From the NCBI GenBank assembly GCA_944381515.1, contig CALWLM010000120.1, positions 1 through 62,790 of the forward strand: DNA of 62,790 bases. The letters are read 5' to 3'. A model generated the notes under the pieces. It saw only the letters and a program-made list of their open reading frames with translations. It had not been told where the DNA came from and did not search any database. The translations under genes were made by a program, and so were the position numbers. The stretch is from an uncultured Lachnospiraceae bacterium. Its GTDB lineage: Bacteria; Bacillota; Clostridia; Lachnospirales; Lachnospiraceae. Below, piece after piece: positions 17,262 to 28,119 of this stretch. Every line of letters starts with the position of its first letter. Position 1 is the first letter of the stretch.

Positions 17262-17855
17262 TCACGCAAAAAGGAATGCGTGAACCTGATCCTGCAGCTT
17301 TTCCCTCTGCGCGGCAAACATGGCCTCAAAGGAGCAGTTTTCTTCTATTCCGCCGTAAACCAGCACAAAGCCGCCGTCGATATCGCTTGTCTTTTGGGAC
17401 AGCGCCAGGCTGCCGCCCCTGCGGGCCGCCGCCTGACAGATCGCCTGTTCAAAGTCCTGCGGCAGGCGGTTTTTGTCTCTCTCATTGAAACGGATCTCTC
17501 CGTCCCCGCTCTGGGCATATTCGCCCGCCAGCTTGACAATCAGCTCAAAATACTCCTGGTCCGGCAGCGCCAGCAGGCGGTCCCTCGCCTGATCGATGAT
17601 CTGTCCGATGACCTGCTGCTTGGCCGCCAGAAGCTTTTTTTTCCGCTCCATCTGGGCCGCGCTGCGGCTTTTCTTCAGGATATCCTCCCGAATAGCCTCC
17701 GCCTGGACTCCCGCCTCCTGCGAAAGAGTCCGGCAGGTCTCCTGCGCCTGGGCGCAGATTTCGGCAGCCCGATCTTCGGCCGTCTTTATAATCTCCTCGG
17801 CAGAAAGTCTTGCTTCTTCCTCGATCTGACTAATAATCTTTTCCAGTCCCGTCAT
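17262..17855 (-). CDS. ntpE: V-type ATPase subunit E (peripheral stalk)
   Basis: A 197-aa stator subunit. The N-terminal half (about residues 1-95) is a continuous charged helix rich in Ala, Glu and Arg that pairs with the G/H subunit; the C-terminal half is the mixed alpha/beta domain that grips the head, ending with DGGFVLVYGGIEENCSFEAMF. It lies between ntpK and ntpC. Confidence 0.92.
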   Translation of the reverse strand: MTGLEKIISQIEEEARLSAEEIIKTAEDRAAEICAQAQETCRTLSQEAGVQAEAIREDILKKSRSAAQMERKKKLLAAKQQVIGQIIDQARDRLLALPDQEYFELIVKLAGEYAQSGDGEIRFNERDKNRLPQDFEQAICQAAARRGGSLALSQKTSDIDGGFVLVYGGIEENCSFEAMFAAQREKLQDQVHAFLFA

Positions 17856-17872
17856 CGTCTGCTCACCCCTTC

Positions 17873-20370
<2,498 letters not shown>

Positions 20371-20391
20371 TTGATCACCTTCTTTTCTCCG

Positions 20392-20712
20392 TCAGCCGGC
20401 GGTTTCCGTCACCAGTTTCGTGACCAGAGCCACCGCTTCCTGCTCTTTCTGAGCGGCCAGAGCCTTGAGAGCCTCCACATCCTTTGCTCCCTCCAGCGCG
20501 CTCTCCCTCGCCTCTGCTTCTCCCTGTGCTTCTGCCTCTTCCCGGGCAAGACGCACCGTCTCAAGGGCCTTCTCCCTCTCTTTGCGGACCGTTTCCCGGG
20601 CCTGATTTTCGGCCGCCTTCTCTATATCCGCCGCCTTTTCCCGGGCCGCCCGCAGGGTCTGGGCCGCCCGGTTTTCCGCCTGACGGATCTCATCCATCAT
20701 TTCCTTTGCCAC
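20392..20712 (-). CDS. ntpF: V-type ATPase peripheral-stalk subunit G/H
   Basis: About 106 aa, almost entirely one charged coiled-coil helix (AENRAAQTLRAAREKAADIEKAA, repeated Arg-Glu-Ala patterns), the partner of subunit E in the stator. A TTG at 20733 is open, but an AAGGAG site inside the end of rpiB lies 8-9 nt before the GTG at 20712, which is chosen; the coding region then starts 4 nt after the rpiB stop. It is the first V-ATPase gene in the run G/H-I-K-E-C-F-A-B-D, the order seen in Enterococcus. Confidence 0.85.
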   Translation of the reverse strand: MAKEMMDEIRQAENRAAQTLRAAREKAADIEKAAENQARETVRKEREKALETVRLAREEAEAQGEAEARESALEGAKDVEALKALAAQKEQEAVALVTKLVTETAG

Positions 20713-20716
20713 TCTC

Positions 20717-21151
20717 TCACACTCCTTCGTCAATCTTTGCTATCCTCTGCTTGTGACGGGGGCCTTCCGAGAAAGGCGTATCCAAAAAGGTGTCCAGAAT
20801 CTGGCAGGCCAGGCCGGGACCCACTACTCTGGCTCCCAGAGCCAGAATATTGGCGTCGTTGTGCTCTCTGGTGGCCTTTGCGCTGAAGCAGTCGCCGCAC
20901 AGTGCCGCCCGGATTCCCTTAAAGCGGTTGGCCGCAATGGAAATGCCGATGCCCGTGCCGCAGATCAGGATTCCCTTGTCGCACTGCCCGTCCAGAATGG
21001 CATGACAAACCTTCTTGGCATAGTCGGGATAATCACAGGATTCTTCGGTGTAGGTTCCGAAATCCTGATATTCCTCCCCCCTCTCATCCAGCCGGTCCAT
21101 GAGCGCTTTTTTCAGCTCAAGAGCCGAATGGTCACATCCGATGGCTATCAT
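20717..21151 (-). CDS. rpiB: Ribose-5-phosphate isomerase B
   Basis: A 144-aa enzyme of the pentose phosphate pathway interconverting ribose 5-phosphate and ribulose 5-phosphate. The N-terminal MIAIGCDHSALELK, the catalytic Cys in GILICGTGIGISIAANR and the later EHNDANILALGARVVGP are the RpiB/LacAB hallmarks. It overlaps the upstream phosphatase by 4 nt (ATGA), so the genes are coupled. The sua5, phosphatase, rpiB order is conserved in many Firmicutes. Confidence 0.96.
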   Translation of the reverse strand: MIAIGCDHSALELKKALMDRLDERGEEYQDFGTYTEESCDYPDYAKKVCHAILDGQCDKGILICGTGIGISIAANRFKGIRAALCGDCFSAKATREHNDANILALGARVVGPGLACQILDTFLDTPFSEGPRHKQRIAKIDEGV

Positions 21152-21630
21152 TCTTCTTCCTCCTTGTCTAATTTATTAAAAAGTTTTTCTGCTGCCATTT
21201 TCACTAATATGTCAATATACTCGTAGTATGCCCCGTAATCGGCCAATGTACCGCCGTAGGGACTGTTTACGTCCGTCTTTTCTCCGGCATACTCGCCCAG
21301 CGTGTAGACCTCGGCCGGGGCGCCAAAGCGTCTGGCGCTCTTTAGCACCTGCTTTTTCTCCTGCTCCGACATCGTCAGAATCAGCGTCCCCTCCGTCACA
21401 TCCACCTCCGGGACAAACTCTTCGGAGTATTCCTTGGAGGGTTCCATTTCATTTCCCTTCAAAACTGCCACAGCCTTGGGATTCAGCGGTTCCGGGAAGA
21501 GAACCACCAGTCCCCGGGAAGCGACCGTAAGCGGCCGGTCTCCCTTTACCGCATTGAGTATGGCCTCCGCCATAATGCTGCGGCATACGTTCTCTTTACA
21601 AATAAAAAGTACCTTTCGGCATGAACTCAT
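21148..21630 (-). CDS. Low-molecular-weight protein (arginine/tyrosine) phosphatase-like
   Basis: A 160-aa LMW-PTP-fold protein in the ywlE position next to sua5 and rpiB. The P-loop is CKENVCRS with Cys11 and Arg17, so the phosphocysteine site is present, but the usual Gly after the first x is Glu. The general-acid region reads VNSPYGGTLADY where relatives have DPxGG, so the catalytic Asp appears replaced by Ser. An open frame extends 48 nt upstream to overlap the sua5 stop, yet GGAAGGA precedes the ATG at 21630. It may be a low-activity or divergent phosphatase. Confidence 0.8.
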   Translation of the reverse strand: MSSCRKVLFICKENVCRSIMAEAILNAVKGDRPLTVASRGLVVLFPEPLNPKAVAVLKGNEMEPSKEYSEEFVPEVDVTEGTLILTMSEQEKKQVLKSARRFGAPAEVYTLGEYAGEKTDVNSPYGGTLADYGAYYEYIDILVKMAAEKLFNKLDKEEEE

Positions 21631-21670
21631 CCCTGTTCCTTCCCCCTTTTTGCCCAAAAGCTCGGGCGGC

Positions 21671-22768
21671 TCAAACATCCAGGATATGGTATCCGGCCGC
21701 CTTCTTTAAACGGTTCATAATGGCGCCTCCCAGCTGTCCCTCCTCAAAGCTCTCCGAGTAAATCACATCCACTCCCGCCGTGTCGAAGGAGCGCAGCACA
21801 TCGTAAAGGTTGTGAGCAATGGAAGAGCCGTCCCGCCGGGAGCCCACCGTCACCAGATCAAGCCGCTCCCCAGCATTCTCGCTTCCGCCAAGGAGCGGCC
21901 TGAGCATCTCTTCATAAAAGGGGCGGCTTTCCGTCGTACAGATCAGCCCCGTCTTGCGGCCGGCCCGCAGTTCCTCTCCGGCCAGAGCGCAGATTTTCTG
22001 CCGCACCGCCTCCTGCCCGCCCCGGACAATGGTCATCTGCGCCCTGGGCGCATAATGGCGATATTTCATTCCCGGCGCCTTGGGATGCATGTCGGGGCTG
22101 ACCGGTCCGATGCTCGCCGCATCCACAGTCATATCGGCAAAAAGCTCCCGAATCATCTCTTCCGAGATAAAGCCCGGCCGAAGCAGAGACGGTTCCTCTC
22201 CCGTAACATCAATAATCGTGGACTCCAGCCCGATTCCCACCTCTCCGCCGTCCAGAATCATATCGATACGGCCGTCCATATCCTCCCGTACATGGGAGGC
22301 GCGGGTCGGGCTGGGTCTGCCCGACAGATTGGCGCTGGGAGCGGCGATGGGTACTCCGGCAGCCCGGATTAAGGCCCTGGCCACCGGGTGGGAGGGCATT
22401 CGCACCGCCACCGTATCCAGGCCTCCGGTAGTGCTCTCCGGCACCAGCTGTGATTTGCGAAAGATCAGCGTCATCGGACCCGGCCAGTATTTCTTCATCA
22501 ATATCTGCGCCGCCTCCGGTATCTCGGCCACCAGCGGACCCAGCTGAGCAAAATCCGCAATATGAGCAATCAGCGGATTGTCAGAAGGACGGCCTTTGGC
22601 CGCATAAATCCGCCGGGAGGCCTCCGGGTCCAGGGCGTTGCCGCCCAGTCCGTAGACCGTCTCCGTGGGAAATGCTACCAAACCGCCGTCCTTTATAATT
22701 TTCGCCGCCGCCTCTATTCGATCTGCCTGCGGCTCCCTTTCGTCTATTGTTACAAATCTAGTCTCCAT
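21671..22768 (-). CDS. tsaC: L-threonylcarbamoyladenylate synthase (Sua5-type)
   Basis: A 365-aa enzyme that makes threonylcarbamoyl-AMP for the t6A modification at position 37 of ANN-decoding tRNAs. The YrdC domain covers residues 1-210, with KIIKDGGLVAFPTETVYGLGGNA, YAAKGRPSDNPL, TVAVRMPSHPVA and PIAAPSANLSGRPSPT. A linker and the smaller Sua5 C-terminal domain follow, so this is the long form. It is the first gene of the operon running through the phosphatase, rpiB and the V-ATPase; a consensus promoter lies upstream. Confidence 0.96.
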   Translation of the reverse strand: METRFVTIDEREPQADRIEAAAKIIKDGGLVAFPTETVYGLGGNALDPEASRRIYAAKGRPSDNPLIAHIADFAQLGPLVAEIPEAAQILMKKYWPGPMTLIFRKSQLVPESTTGGLDTVAVRMPSHPVARALIRAAGVPIAAPSANLSGRPSPTRASHVREDMDGRIDMILDGGEVGIGLESTIIDVTGEEPSLLRPGFISEEMIRELFADMTVDAASIGPVSPDMHPKAPGMKYRHYAPRAQMTIVRGGQEAVRQKICALAGEELRAGRKTGLICTTESRPFYEEMLRPLLGGSENAGERLDLVTVGSRRDGSSIAHNLYDVLRSFDTAGVDVIYSESFEEGQLGGAIMNRLKKAAGYHILDV

Positions 22769-22809
22769 AATCCAGTATCCATTCTATATTTTTACCAACA
22801 TCTTGTTTC

Positions 22810-22838
22810 ATTATAATATGAATGGAAAGGTTGTGCAA
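22810..22838 (-). promoter_or_regulatory. Promoter of the sua5-rpiB-V-ATPase operon
   Basis: -35 TTGCAC, 17-nt spacer, -10 TATAAT on the minus strand, about 40 nt before the sua5 start. No other strong promoter was seen before ntpF. Confidence 0.75.
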
Positions 22839-22901
22839 GAGAAATCGAAGCTTAAAACAGGCCAAACTGATCTTTGAGCCAGGCGCCGCTCCTGCCCTGT
22901 C

Positions 22902-25505
22902 TTAAGAGCGGCTGCTGAACAGATAGCCCCCGTTTTCCTCCAGGTATTCCGCCGTATCTCCCCTGCCCATCAGGTAGTAGGTACCATCCAGAGGATTATA
23001 GAAAGTAATATTATAATTGTCGTATCCCACCATCAGCTCCGCCGTGGTTTCCCCGGTCAGCACAATGACCGGATTGCCCTCGCTGATGAAATACAGCACC
23101 TGCTGCAAAGTGCAGCCGGTCAGGTCCACCGCCTTCCCGGAAAGAGCCTCGTTCAGGATCTCCCGCACCGACATTCCCTGGGAGAGCATCTGCGAAACAT
23201 CCGCCGTGACTCCCTGCTGGAACAGCAGGGCCTGAATGCAGGGCACCAGCGTCATATCCTCTCGGTCCGTCACACAGGCGCTGTTGACCGAGATCCGCGC
23301 CTGGTTGCTCTGCGCCCCTCTGGCCCAGACCAGATTCTGGCCGGCGTCCACCACAATCCCCATATCGTCATAGATCGCATTGATCGCATCCGCCAGATTA
23401 TAGCAGATATCGTGAAGCTCGCCAAAAGCATAGGCATAATACCGGGGGTCCGTCTCCCTCTCCACACTGTAGGACAATTCCACCCGATTGACGGAAGGGT
23501 CCAAAAGTCTGGCCGGCGTCTGAACCGTCAGCGCGCGCTCCGCATCCGCCGAAGAAGACAGATTGATGGAATAAACCTTTCGCTTCAGCTCGCTCTGACT
23601 CTCCGTCAGCACCGACGAGGTATTGGTTCCGGCCGGTTCATTCTGCAGCAGAACGTCGCTGAATTCACTGACAGTCTGGCCGGAGGAGGACAGATAGGCG
23701 CAGTTCACCTGAATTCTGCCGTTCCCGGTCTCCACGCTCATGATGTGGCCGCTGTCCGGCTCATAGTGGGTCAGCACCTCGCCGGCTTCGCTGACGATCT
23801 CCAGCGCATACATGGGGAACGCAGTCCGTCCGCTGATATCGGTGCGTATATCCGTATCCCTTGCGATTCCATAGATGAAATCCGTTCCAATAAAGCCCAG
23901 AGGACGCAGGTATTCGCCCTCCGACGACTGGATGGTGCGGACATTGCCATCGGAAAGACGCATTACGGACAGGGAGGTGCAGGCATAGGGGTCATCCCCC
24001 TCCTGCCAGGCAATCATGGAATTGTCATCGTTGATCACGAAGGAATCTTCCGTCAGATTATCCACTACCACCACCTGCTCCGTTCCGGCCACATCGATGG
24101 CATATATACTGTTGCTCACCATAACGTAGACAAGGCCGGTGTCCGAAATATAACTCAGCTTGCCCATCTCCTGCTTCAAATGGGAGTAGGAGGCATGGGA
24201 AGGAATATAGAACAGCTCCTGGAGAGCTCTCTCACTGCTGTCATACCGGTAAAAAACAATCGCTACCTCGCCCTCATGGCTGCCGCTGTTCATATAGCCG
24301 TACGTCATAAAGGAGACATCGCCGCTATCCTGGACCTCGATGATCTGATACCCGTGCTCATCGTGGAGCACCCGCACATCGTCCTCTCCGCTGCCGCGGA
24401 AGGAGAAAATTCTCACAGCCTCGTTGAGACTGCTGTTGTAGCTGTATAATTCTCCGCCGGCGGTGAACACCGTATAGGCCCCGGAGTCACTGGTCATAAG
24501 CTGCGTGCTTCCATCCTCCGTCACGCCCAGATCCACGATGCCTCCGGATATGGTGGTATCATCGGGAACAAACTGCTGGTTGGCATGGCGCTCATAGGCC
24601 AGCAGATAGAAACGCAGCTCCGACCAGCGCACCACAAAAAGCTCTTCCACATCGTAGGTTTCCGTACGCCCCGAATCTCCCTCCGCCTCCACCTGATAGG
24701 TCAGGCGCAGCGTCCCGATGGAGCCGTCAAGCTGGCGGATTTCCACCAGCGGCTCCCCTACTCTGCGAGGCGCCAGGTTCATCCAGGTCAGCATCCTGTG
24801 GCTGGAGTGAATATTCACATAGGCCAGGGAGGAATTGTCCCCGGTGCTGTCCGGCTCGATATAGAGGCCCAGCTCGCTGGCCCCCTCCTGCTTCTCCTCC
24901 TCCATCAGCGTTCTCTCACTGAAATAGGTGACAAAATCAATCATCTCCGACACATGAAGCTCCGTATTGTAGACGATTCTGGTATAATAATACACGGCCG
25001 GATGATTCTCGGTAGTCAGACAGATCCGAAGCAGATACTCCCGCCCTTCCTCTATCAGCCGCTGAATGGGCAGTACTGCCGTGGCCGTCTGCGCTCCAGG
25101 CTCTCCGCCCTCCGTCCAGTCTGTCACCTCTGTGGACTCAATCAGCCGCCCGCTGTCAGAGTCGCGCACCTCATAGGAAATACCGGTCAGCGTCTCATCG
25201 TAGCAGTCCACCGATATGGTCATCTGACCGTTGGCGCTCAGAGGAGTCACGTCGTCCCGCATATACTCCTCCTGCATCTCCACCGTATAGCCGTAGAGGC
25301 GGTTGATCCTCTCTCCGTCGTACAGAGAATAGACCACCGGCAAACTGGCGTCGCTGATCCCTTCATATACGGTCTCCGGTTCCTCCTCCCGGCGGGTGAA
25401 ATAAAATACCGCCAGTACCACCACTGCGAAAAAAACTGCCAGTATCAAGGCTTTAATCAGCCCGCCTTTGATGTTGCTGCCTCTTTTTTTGTCACTTTTT
25501 TTCAT
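22902..25505 (-). CDS. Large membrane-anchored extracellular protein with C39-like tail
   Basis: An 867-aa protein; no family is named with confidence. A basic start and one hydrophobic helix (about residues 17-37) anchor it with the rest outside. The first 230 residues are beta-rich (Ig-like). Residues 300-600 contain repeated strands with motifs such as TSDSGAYTVFTAGGELYSYN and LIYVMVSNSIYAID that suggest a beta-propeller. The last 115 residues resemble a C39-like peptidase: LVPCIQALLFQQG with Cys756, GNPVIVLTG and MVGYDNYNITFYNPLDG, but the usual His before MVGYD is missing, so it is probably non-catalytic. It stands alone; the Shine-Dalgarno is weak. Confidence 0.7.
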   Translation of the reverse strand: MKKSDKKRGSNIKGGLIKALILAVFFAVVVLAVFYFTRREEEPETVYEGISDASLPVVYSLYDGERINRLYGYTVEMQEEYMRDDVTPLSANGQMTISVDCYDETLTGISYEVRDSDSGRLIESTEVTDWTEGGEPGAQTATAVLPIQRLIEEGREYLLRICLTTENHPAVYYYTRIVYNTELHVSEMIDFVTYFSERTLMEEEKQEGASELGLYIEPDSTGDNSSLAYVNIHSSHRMLTWMNLAPRRVGEPLVEIRQLDGSIGTLRLTYQVEAEGDSGRTETYDVEELFVVRWSELRFYLLAYERHANQQFVPDDTTISGGIVDLGVTEDGSTQLMTSDSGAYTVFTAGGELYSYNSSLNEAVRIFSFRGSGEDDVRVLHDEHGYQIIEVQDSGDVSFMTYGYMNSGSHEGEVAIVFYRYDSSERALQELFYIPSHASYSHLKQEMGKLSYISDTGLVYVMVSNSIYAIDVAGTEQVVVVDNLTEDSFVINDDNSMIAWQEGDDPYACTSLSVMRLSDGNVRTIQSSEGEYLRPLGFIGTDFIYGIARDTDIRTDISGRTAFPMYALEIVSEAGEVLTHYEPDSGHIMSVETGNGRIQVNCAYLSSSGQTVSEFSDVLLQNEPAGTNTSSVLTESQSELKRKVYSINLSSSADAERALTVQTPARLLDPSVNRVELSYSVERETDPRYYAYAFGELHDICYNLADAINAIYDDMGIVVDAGQNLVWARGAQSNQARISVNSACVTDREDMTLVPCIQALLFQQGVTADVSQMLSQGMSVREILNEALSGKAVDLTGCTLQQVLYFISEGNPVIVLTGETTAELMVGYDNYNITFYNPLDGTYYLMGRGDTAEYLEENGGYLFSSRS

Positions 25506-25782
25506 CTATCTGCATTTCACTTTCCTGAAAACATAATTACCCGATCTTTCTTTTCCTACTATAGCAATTCCTCCCAAAAACCTCAAGCCGTTTTTTCTTA
25601 ATAAAGTATGAAAGCTTGGTGAAATGATGATAACAGACCCTCGCCTCCTGGTCTGCGTCCCCGCAGCATAAGAAGGACGTCCCTCCGGTCGTTTCCTGAC
25701 CTTTGGGACGCCCTCCTTATACCGCTCGCTTCCTTTCTTCCGCCGAAAGGGCGAAGGCAGGCACATTTTTATCTCCGCATTT
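25506..25782. other. Structured non-coding gap with two hairpins
   Basis: Between the 182-aa gene and the 867-aa gene there are two inverted repeats: CAGACC/GGTCTG at 25634-25655, and AAGGACGTCCC at 25673-25683 paired, with a bulge, to 25715-25728. They could terminate the upstream minus-strand gene, although T runs are poor. A small open frame here looks spurious. Confidence 0.35.
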
Positions 25783-26331
25783 TTATCTCCACATCGGAAA
25801 GCTCACCGCTCTGCGTCTTCCTGCGCTCCTGCGGCGATGCAGCTCGCTATATACCAGCGCCTCTATCAGATTGCGTATTCCCTGATCTGCGGCCTGGTCT
25901 GCCCGCCTTCTTCTCCCCAAACTCATGGCCTGCGCCGCCCCCGAACCGGAGAAATCGTAAGCCTCTTCGGCCTCCTCCTCGTCCTGCTGCGGCATTCCCA
26001 CGGGATACTCGCCCATCTGATTTTTCTCCTCCGCCTCCCGATATGCCCGATAAACCGCCTCACAGAGCCGGGCCAGAGCTATCCGGTCCGGATACTCGTC
26101 GTAGATAAAGCTTCCGCTGTAATCTACCTGGTCGCACTGCCGGGTCACCTCCCGCTGCAGCCTTCTGGTCTGAGCCGGATACAGCTGCTCCCAGTATTCC
26201 AGATCTCTCTTTTCTTCTCTGTCCCAGACGCTGTCCGGCATCCAGATGCCGCCTCCGGTCCTTGCCCCCGGTCTTCCATATTCACAGGGATGTATACGGT
26301 ATGGATTCGGATACGGATATCGTTCTCTCAA
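25783..26331 (-). CDS. Hypothetical protein with Tyr/Pro-rich N-terminus
   Basis: A 182-aa protein of unknown function. The first 35 residues are rich in Pro, Tyr and Gly (RYPYPNPYR). A central helical region follows (YWEQLYPAQTRRLQREVTRQCDQVDYSGSFIYDEYPDR and a CEAVYRAYREAE helix), then a Glu-rich linker and an Arg-rich C-terminal helix. No signal or transmembrane segment. The start is a TTG with GGGAGGGG upstream. The composition suggests a soluble, possibly membrane- or nucleic-acid-associated protein; nothing more can be said. Confidence 0.6.
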   Translation of the reverse strand: MRERYPYPNPYRIHPCEYGRPGARTGGGIWMPDSVWDREEKRDLEYWEQLYPAQTRRLQREVTRQCDQVDYSGSFIYDEYPDRIALARLCEAVYRAYREAEEKNQMGEYPVGMPQQDEEEAEEAYDFSGSGAAQAMSLGRRRRADQAADQGIRNLIEALVYSELHRRRSAGRRRAVSFPMWR

Positions 26332-26408
26332 AATACCCCTCCCCTTCTCTTTTTCAATATAAAATTACATTACTAATCTATGAAAAAGAGCCGGGAAGGG
26401 TGTCAGAA

Positions 26409-27131
26409 TCAGTTATCGATTCCCTTGCGGCGGTACAGCCAGGCAAAAAGCAGGCTGGGAACCGCAATCCAGACAAGCATCACGGCCAGAGCCTGCAGGG
26501 AGGCTGCGCTTGCCAGCTGGCCGGCCTGAAAATTCCCAAACAAATTCATCATGGCCGCAATCGGCGTCAGAGAAGCCAGCGTACCGATAAAGGAGTTAAA
26601 TTCAGACAGCATGGCCGGCAGCATCACCAGGAGCATGATCGGTATCTGATAGATGCTGGTGCTCATCTGGTCCCTGGCCATAATTCCGATGCAGGCGCTG
26701 AACATGATCAGCGACGCGCTGCCCAGAATACAGCACAGCAGATAGAAGGGCAGGGCAGACAGAGCCGAGCCCGACAGGATAAAGATCAGCGTGTTGCAGA
26801 TAAGCAGCACCGTTAAGGTCACCAGTATTTTGGAGAGCAAAAACTCCGAGGCCCTGACATTGGACATCATCAGGGTGCGCAGGGTAAATTTCTCCTTTTC
26901 CTCCGCCACCGATGTGGACACCAGCAAAAGAGCCACCATGGCAATACTCATAACCGTCCCGATATTCAGCAAAAAATAGGAGGCGTAATCTCCCATGGCG
27001 TCGGCCAGGCCGATGCTGCGGTAGAGCACCACAAAGAGCACGGGAATCAGGGCCGCCACCGAGATCCCCGGATTTTTCATAAAGTCGTTCAGATCCTTGC
27101 CATATAATATTCCGGTTTTCTTCAGATTCAT
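26409..27131 (-). CDS. ABC-2-type exporter permease
   Basis: A 240-aa membrane protein with six hydrophobic helices and the loop VAEEKEKFTLRTLMMSNVRASEFLLSK after helix 2, the usual coupling segment of ABC-2 permeases (NatB/CcmB-like). It pairs with the ATPase gene directly upstream: its ATG and that gene's stop share one base (TGATG). The substrate is unknown; relatives export peptides, drugs or Na+. Confidence 0.88.
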   Translation of the reverse strand: MNLKKTGILYGKDLNDFMKNPGISVAALIPVLFVVLYRSIGLADAMGDYASYFLLNIGTVMSIAMVALLLVSTSVAEEKEKFTLRTLMMSNVRASEFLLSKILVTLTVLLICNTLIFILSGSALSALPFYLLCCILGSASLIMFSACIGIMARDQMSTSIYQIPIMLLVMLPAMLSEFNSFIGTLASLTPIAAMMNLFGNFQAGQLASAASLQALAVMLVWIAVPSLLFAWLYRRKGIDN

Positions 27132-27973
27132 CAGAACTTCCTCCCCGTCAGCATTAAAAAGATTTCCTCCAGATTCGGCTCCTCAGAGTGGACGGTCATC
27201 AGCTGTCCGGCCCGGGCAAGCTCCAGAATTTTCTCCGCTCCCGCCGCGTCCTTATTCACCGTTATCACTTCTCCCCCGGCCGTGCGTATATTGATCCGGT
27301 CATGGGCATAGCGCAGCTTCAGCTCCAGAGGAGAGCCTGAGGTCACAAGCCTTCCCTGATCCAGGATGCCCACACAGTCGCAGAGCTTATCCGCCTCCTC
27401 CATATTGTGGGTGGTCAGAAAGATCGTGGTTCCCTCCTCCTTCATCTCCAGCAGGAGCCGGTGAACCTCCTGAATTGTCGCCGGGTCCAGGCCGCTGGTG
27501 GGCTCGTCGAGGAATAAAAGTTTGGGCTCGTGAAGCAGCACCACCGCCAGAGATACCCTCTGGCGCATTCCCTTGGAGCACTTTTTTACCGGCGTTTTTC
27601 TGCTTTCATAGAGGCCCATCCTCTTTAAAAGCTCTTCTCCCCGCGCCAGGGATACGTTTCTGAGTCTGGCGAAAAACCGCAGATTCTCCTCGATGCTCAT
27701 TCTCTCATACAGTCCGTTGGTATCCGTCAGCACGCCGATTTTCTCAAAATCGTCCCGGCTCACCTCCTCTATCGGTTTGCCCAGGAGGTGAATCTGCCCG
27801 CTGTCCTTTTGCAGCTGCTTTGTCAGCAGCTTGATCGTGGTGGTCTTGCCTGCTCCGCTGGGGCCCAAAAAGCCGAAGACCTGGCCCGCCTCCACCTGAA
27901 AGGACAGTCCGTCCAGGGCAAAGCCCGTCTTAAAACGAAGGCATACCTGTTCCAGCCGTATCATTTCGCTCAT
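27131..27973 (-). CDS. ABC exporter ATP-binding protein
   Basis: A 280-aa ATPase for the ABC-2 permease. Walker A is GPSGAGKTT, the signature is CSKGMRQRVSLA, Walker B is LLFLDEPTSGLD, and the switch His lies in LTTHNMEEADKLCD. The C-terminal 80 residues form the extra domain seen in drug and bacitracin exporters. The open frame runs 93 nt further upstream, but AAAGGAAATAGG before the ATG at 27973 fixes the start. Confidence 0.92.
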   Translation of the reverse strand: MSEMIRLEQVCLRFKTGFALDGLSFQVEAGQVFGFLGPSGAGKTTTIKLLTKQLQKDSGQIHLLGKPIEEVSRDDFEKIGVLTDTNGLYERMSIEENLRFFARLRNVSLARGEELLKRMGLYESRKTPVKKCSKGMRQRVSLAVVLLHEPKLLFLDEPTSGLDPATIQEVHRLLLEMKEEGTTIFLTTHNMEEADKLCDCVGILDQGRLVTSGSPLELKLRYAHDRINIRTAGGEVITVNKDAAGAEKILELARAGQLMTVHSEEPNLEEIFLMLTGRKF

Positions 27974-28119
27974 TTTCCTATTTCCTTTCCCATTCGCCTC
28001 ATTGCGGCACGTCTCGTGCCATGACAGCAGTATAGCAGATTTGCCCCGGAATGAAAATATTTTCACATTAAATATCGTTTTTCAAGGTACATTTTAGCAA
28101 AAATTTTATTTTGCCCGTA

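Noticed and set aside
25506-25766. 86-codon minus-strand frame between two genes
   Set aside because: Basic low-complexity residues, no ribosome binding site, and the region folds into hairpins.
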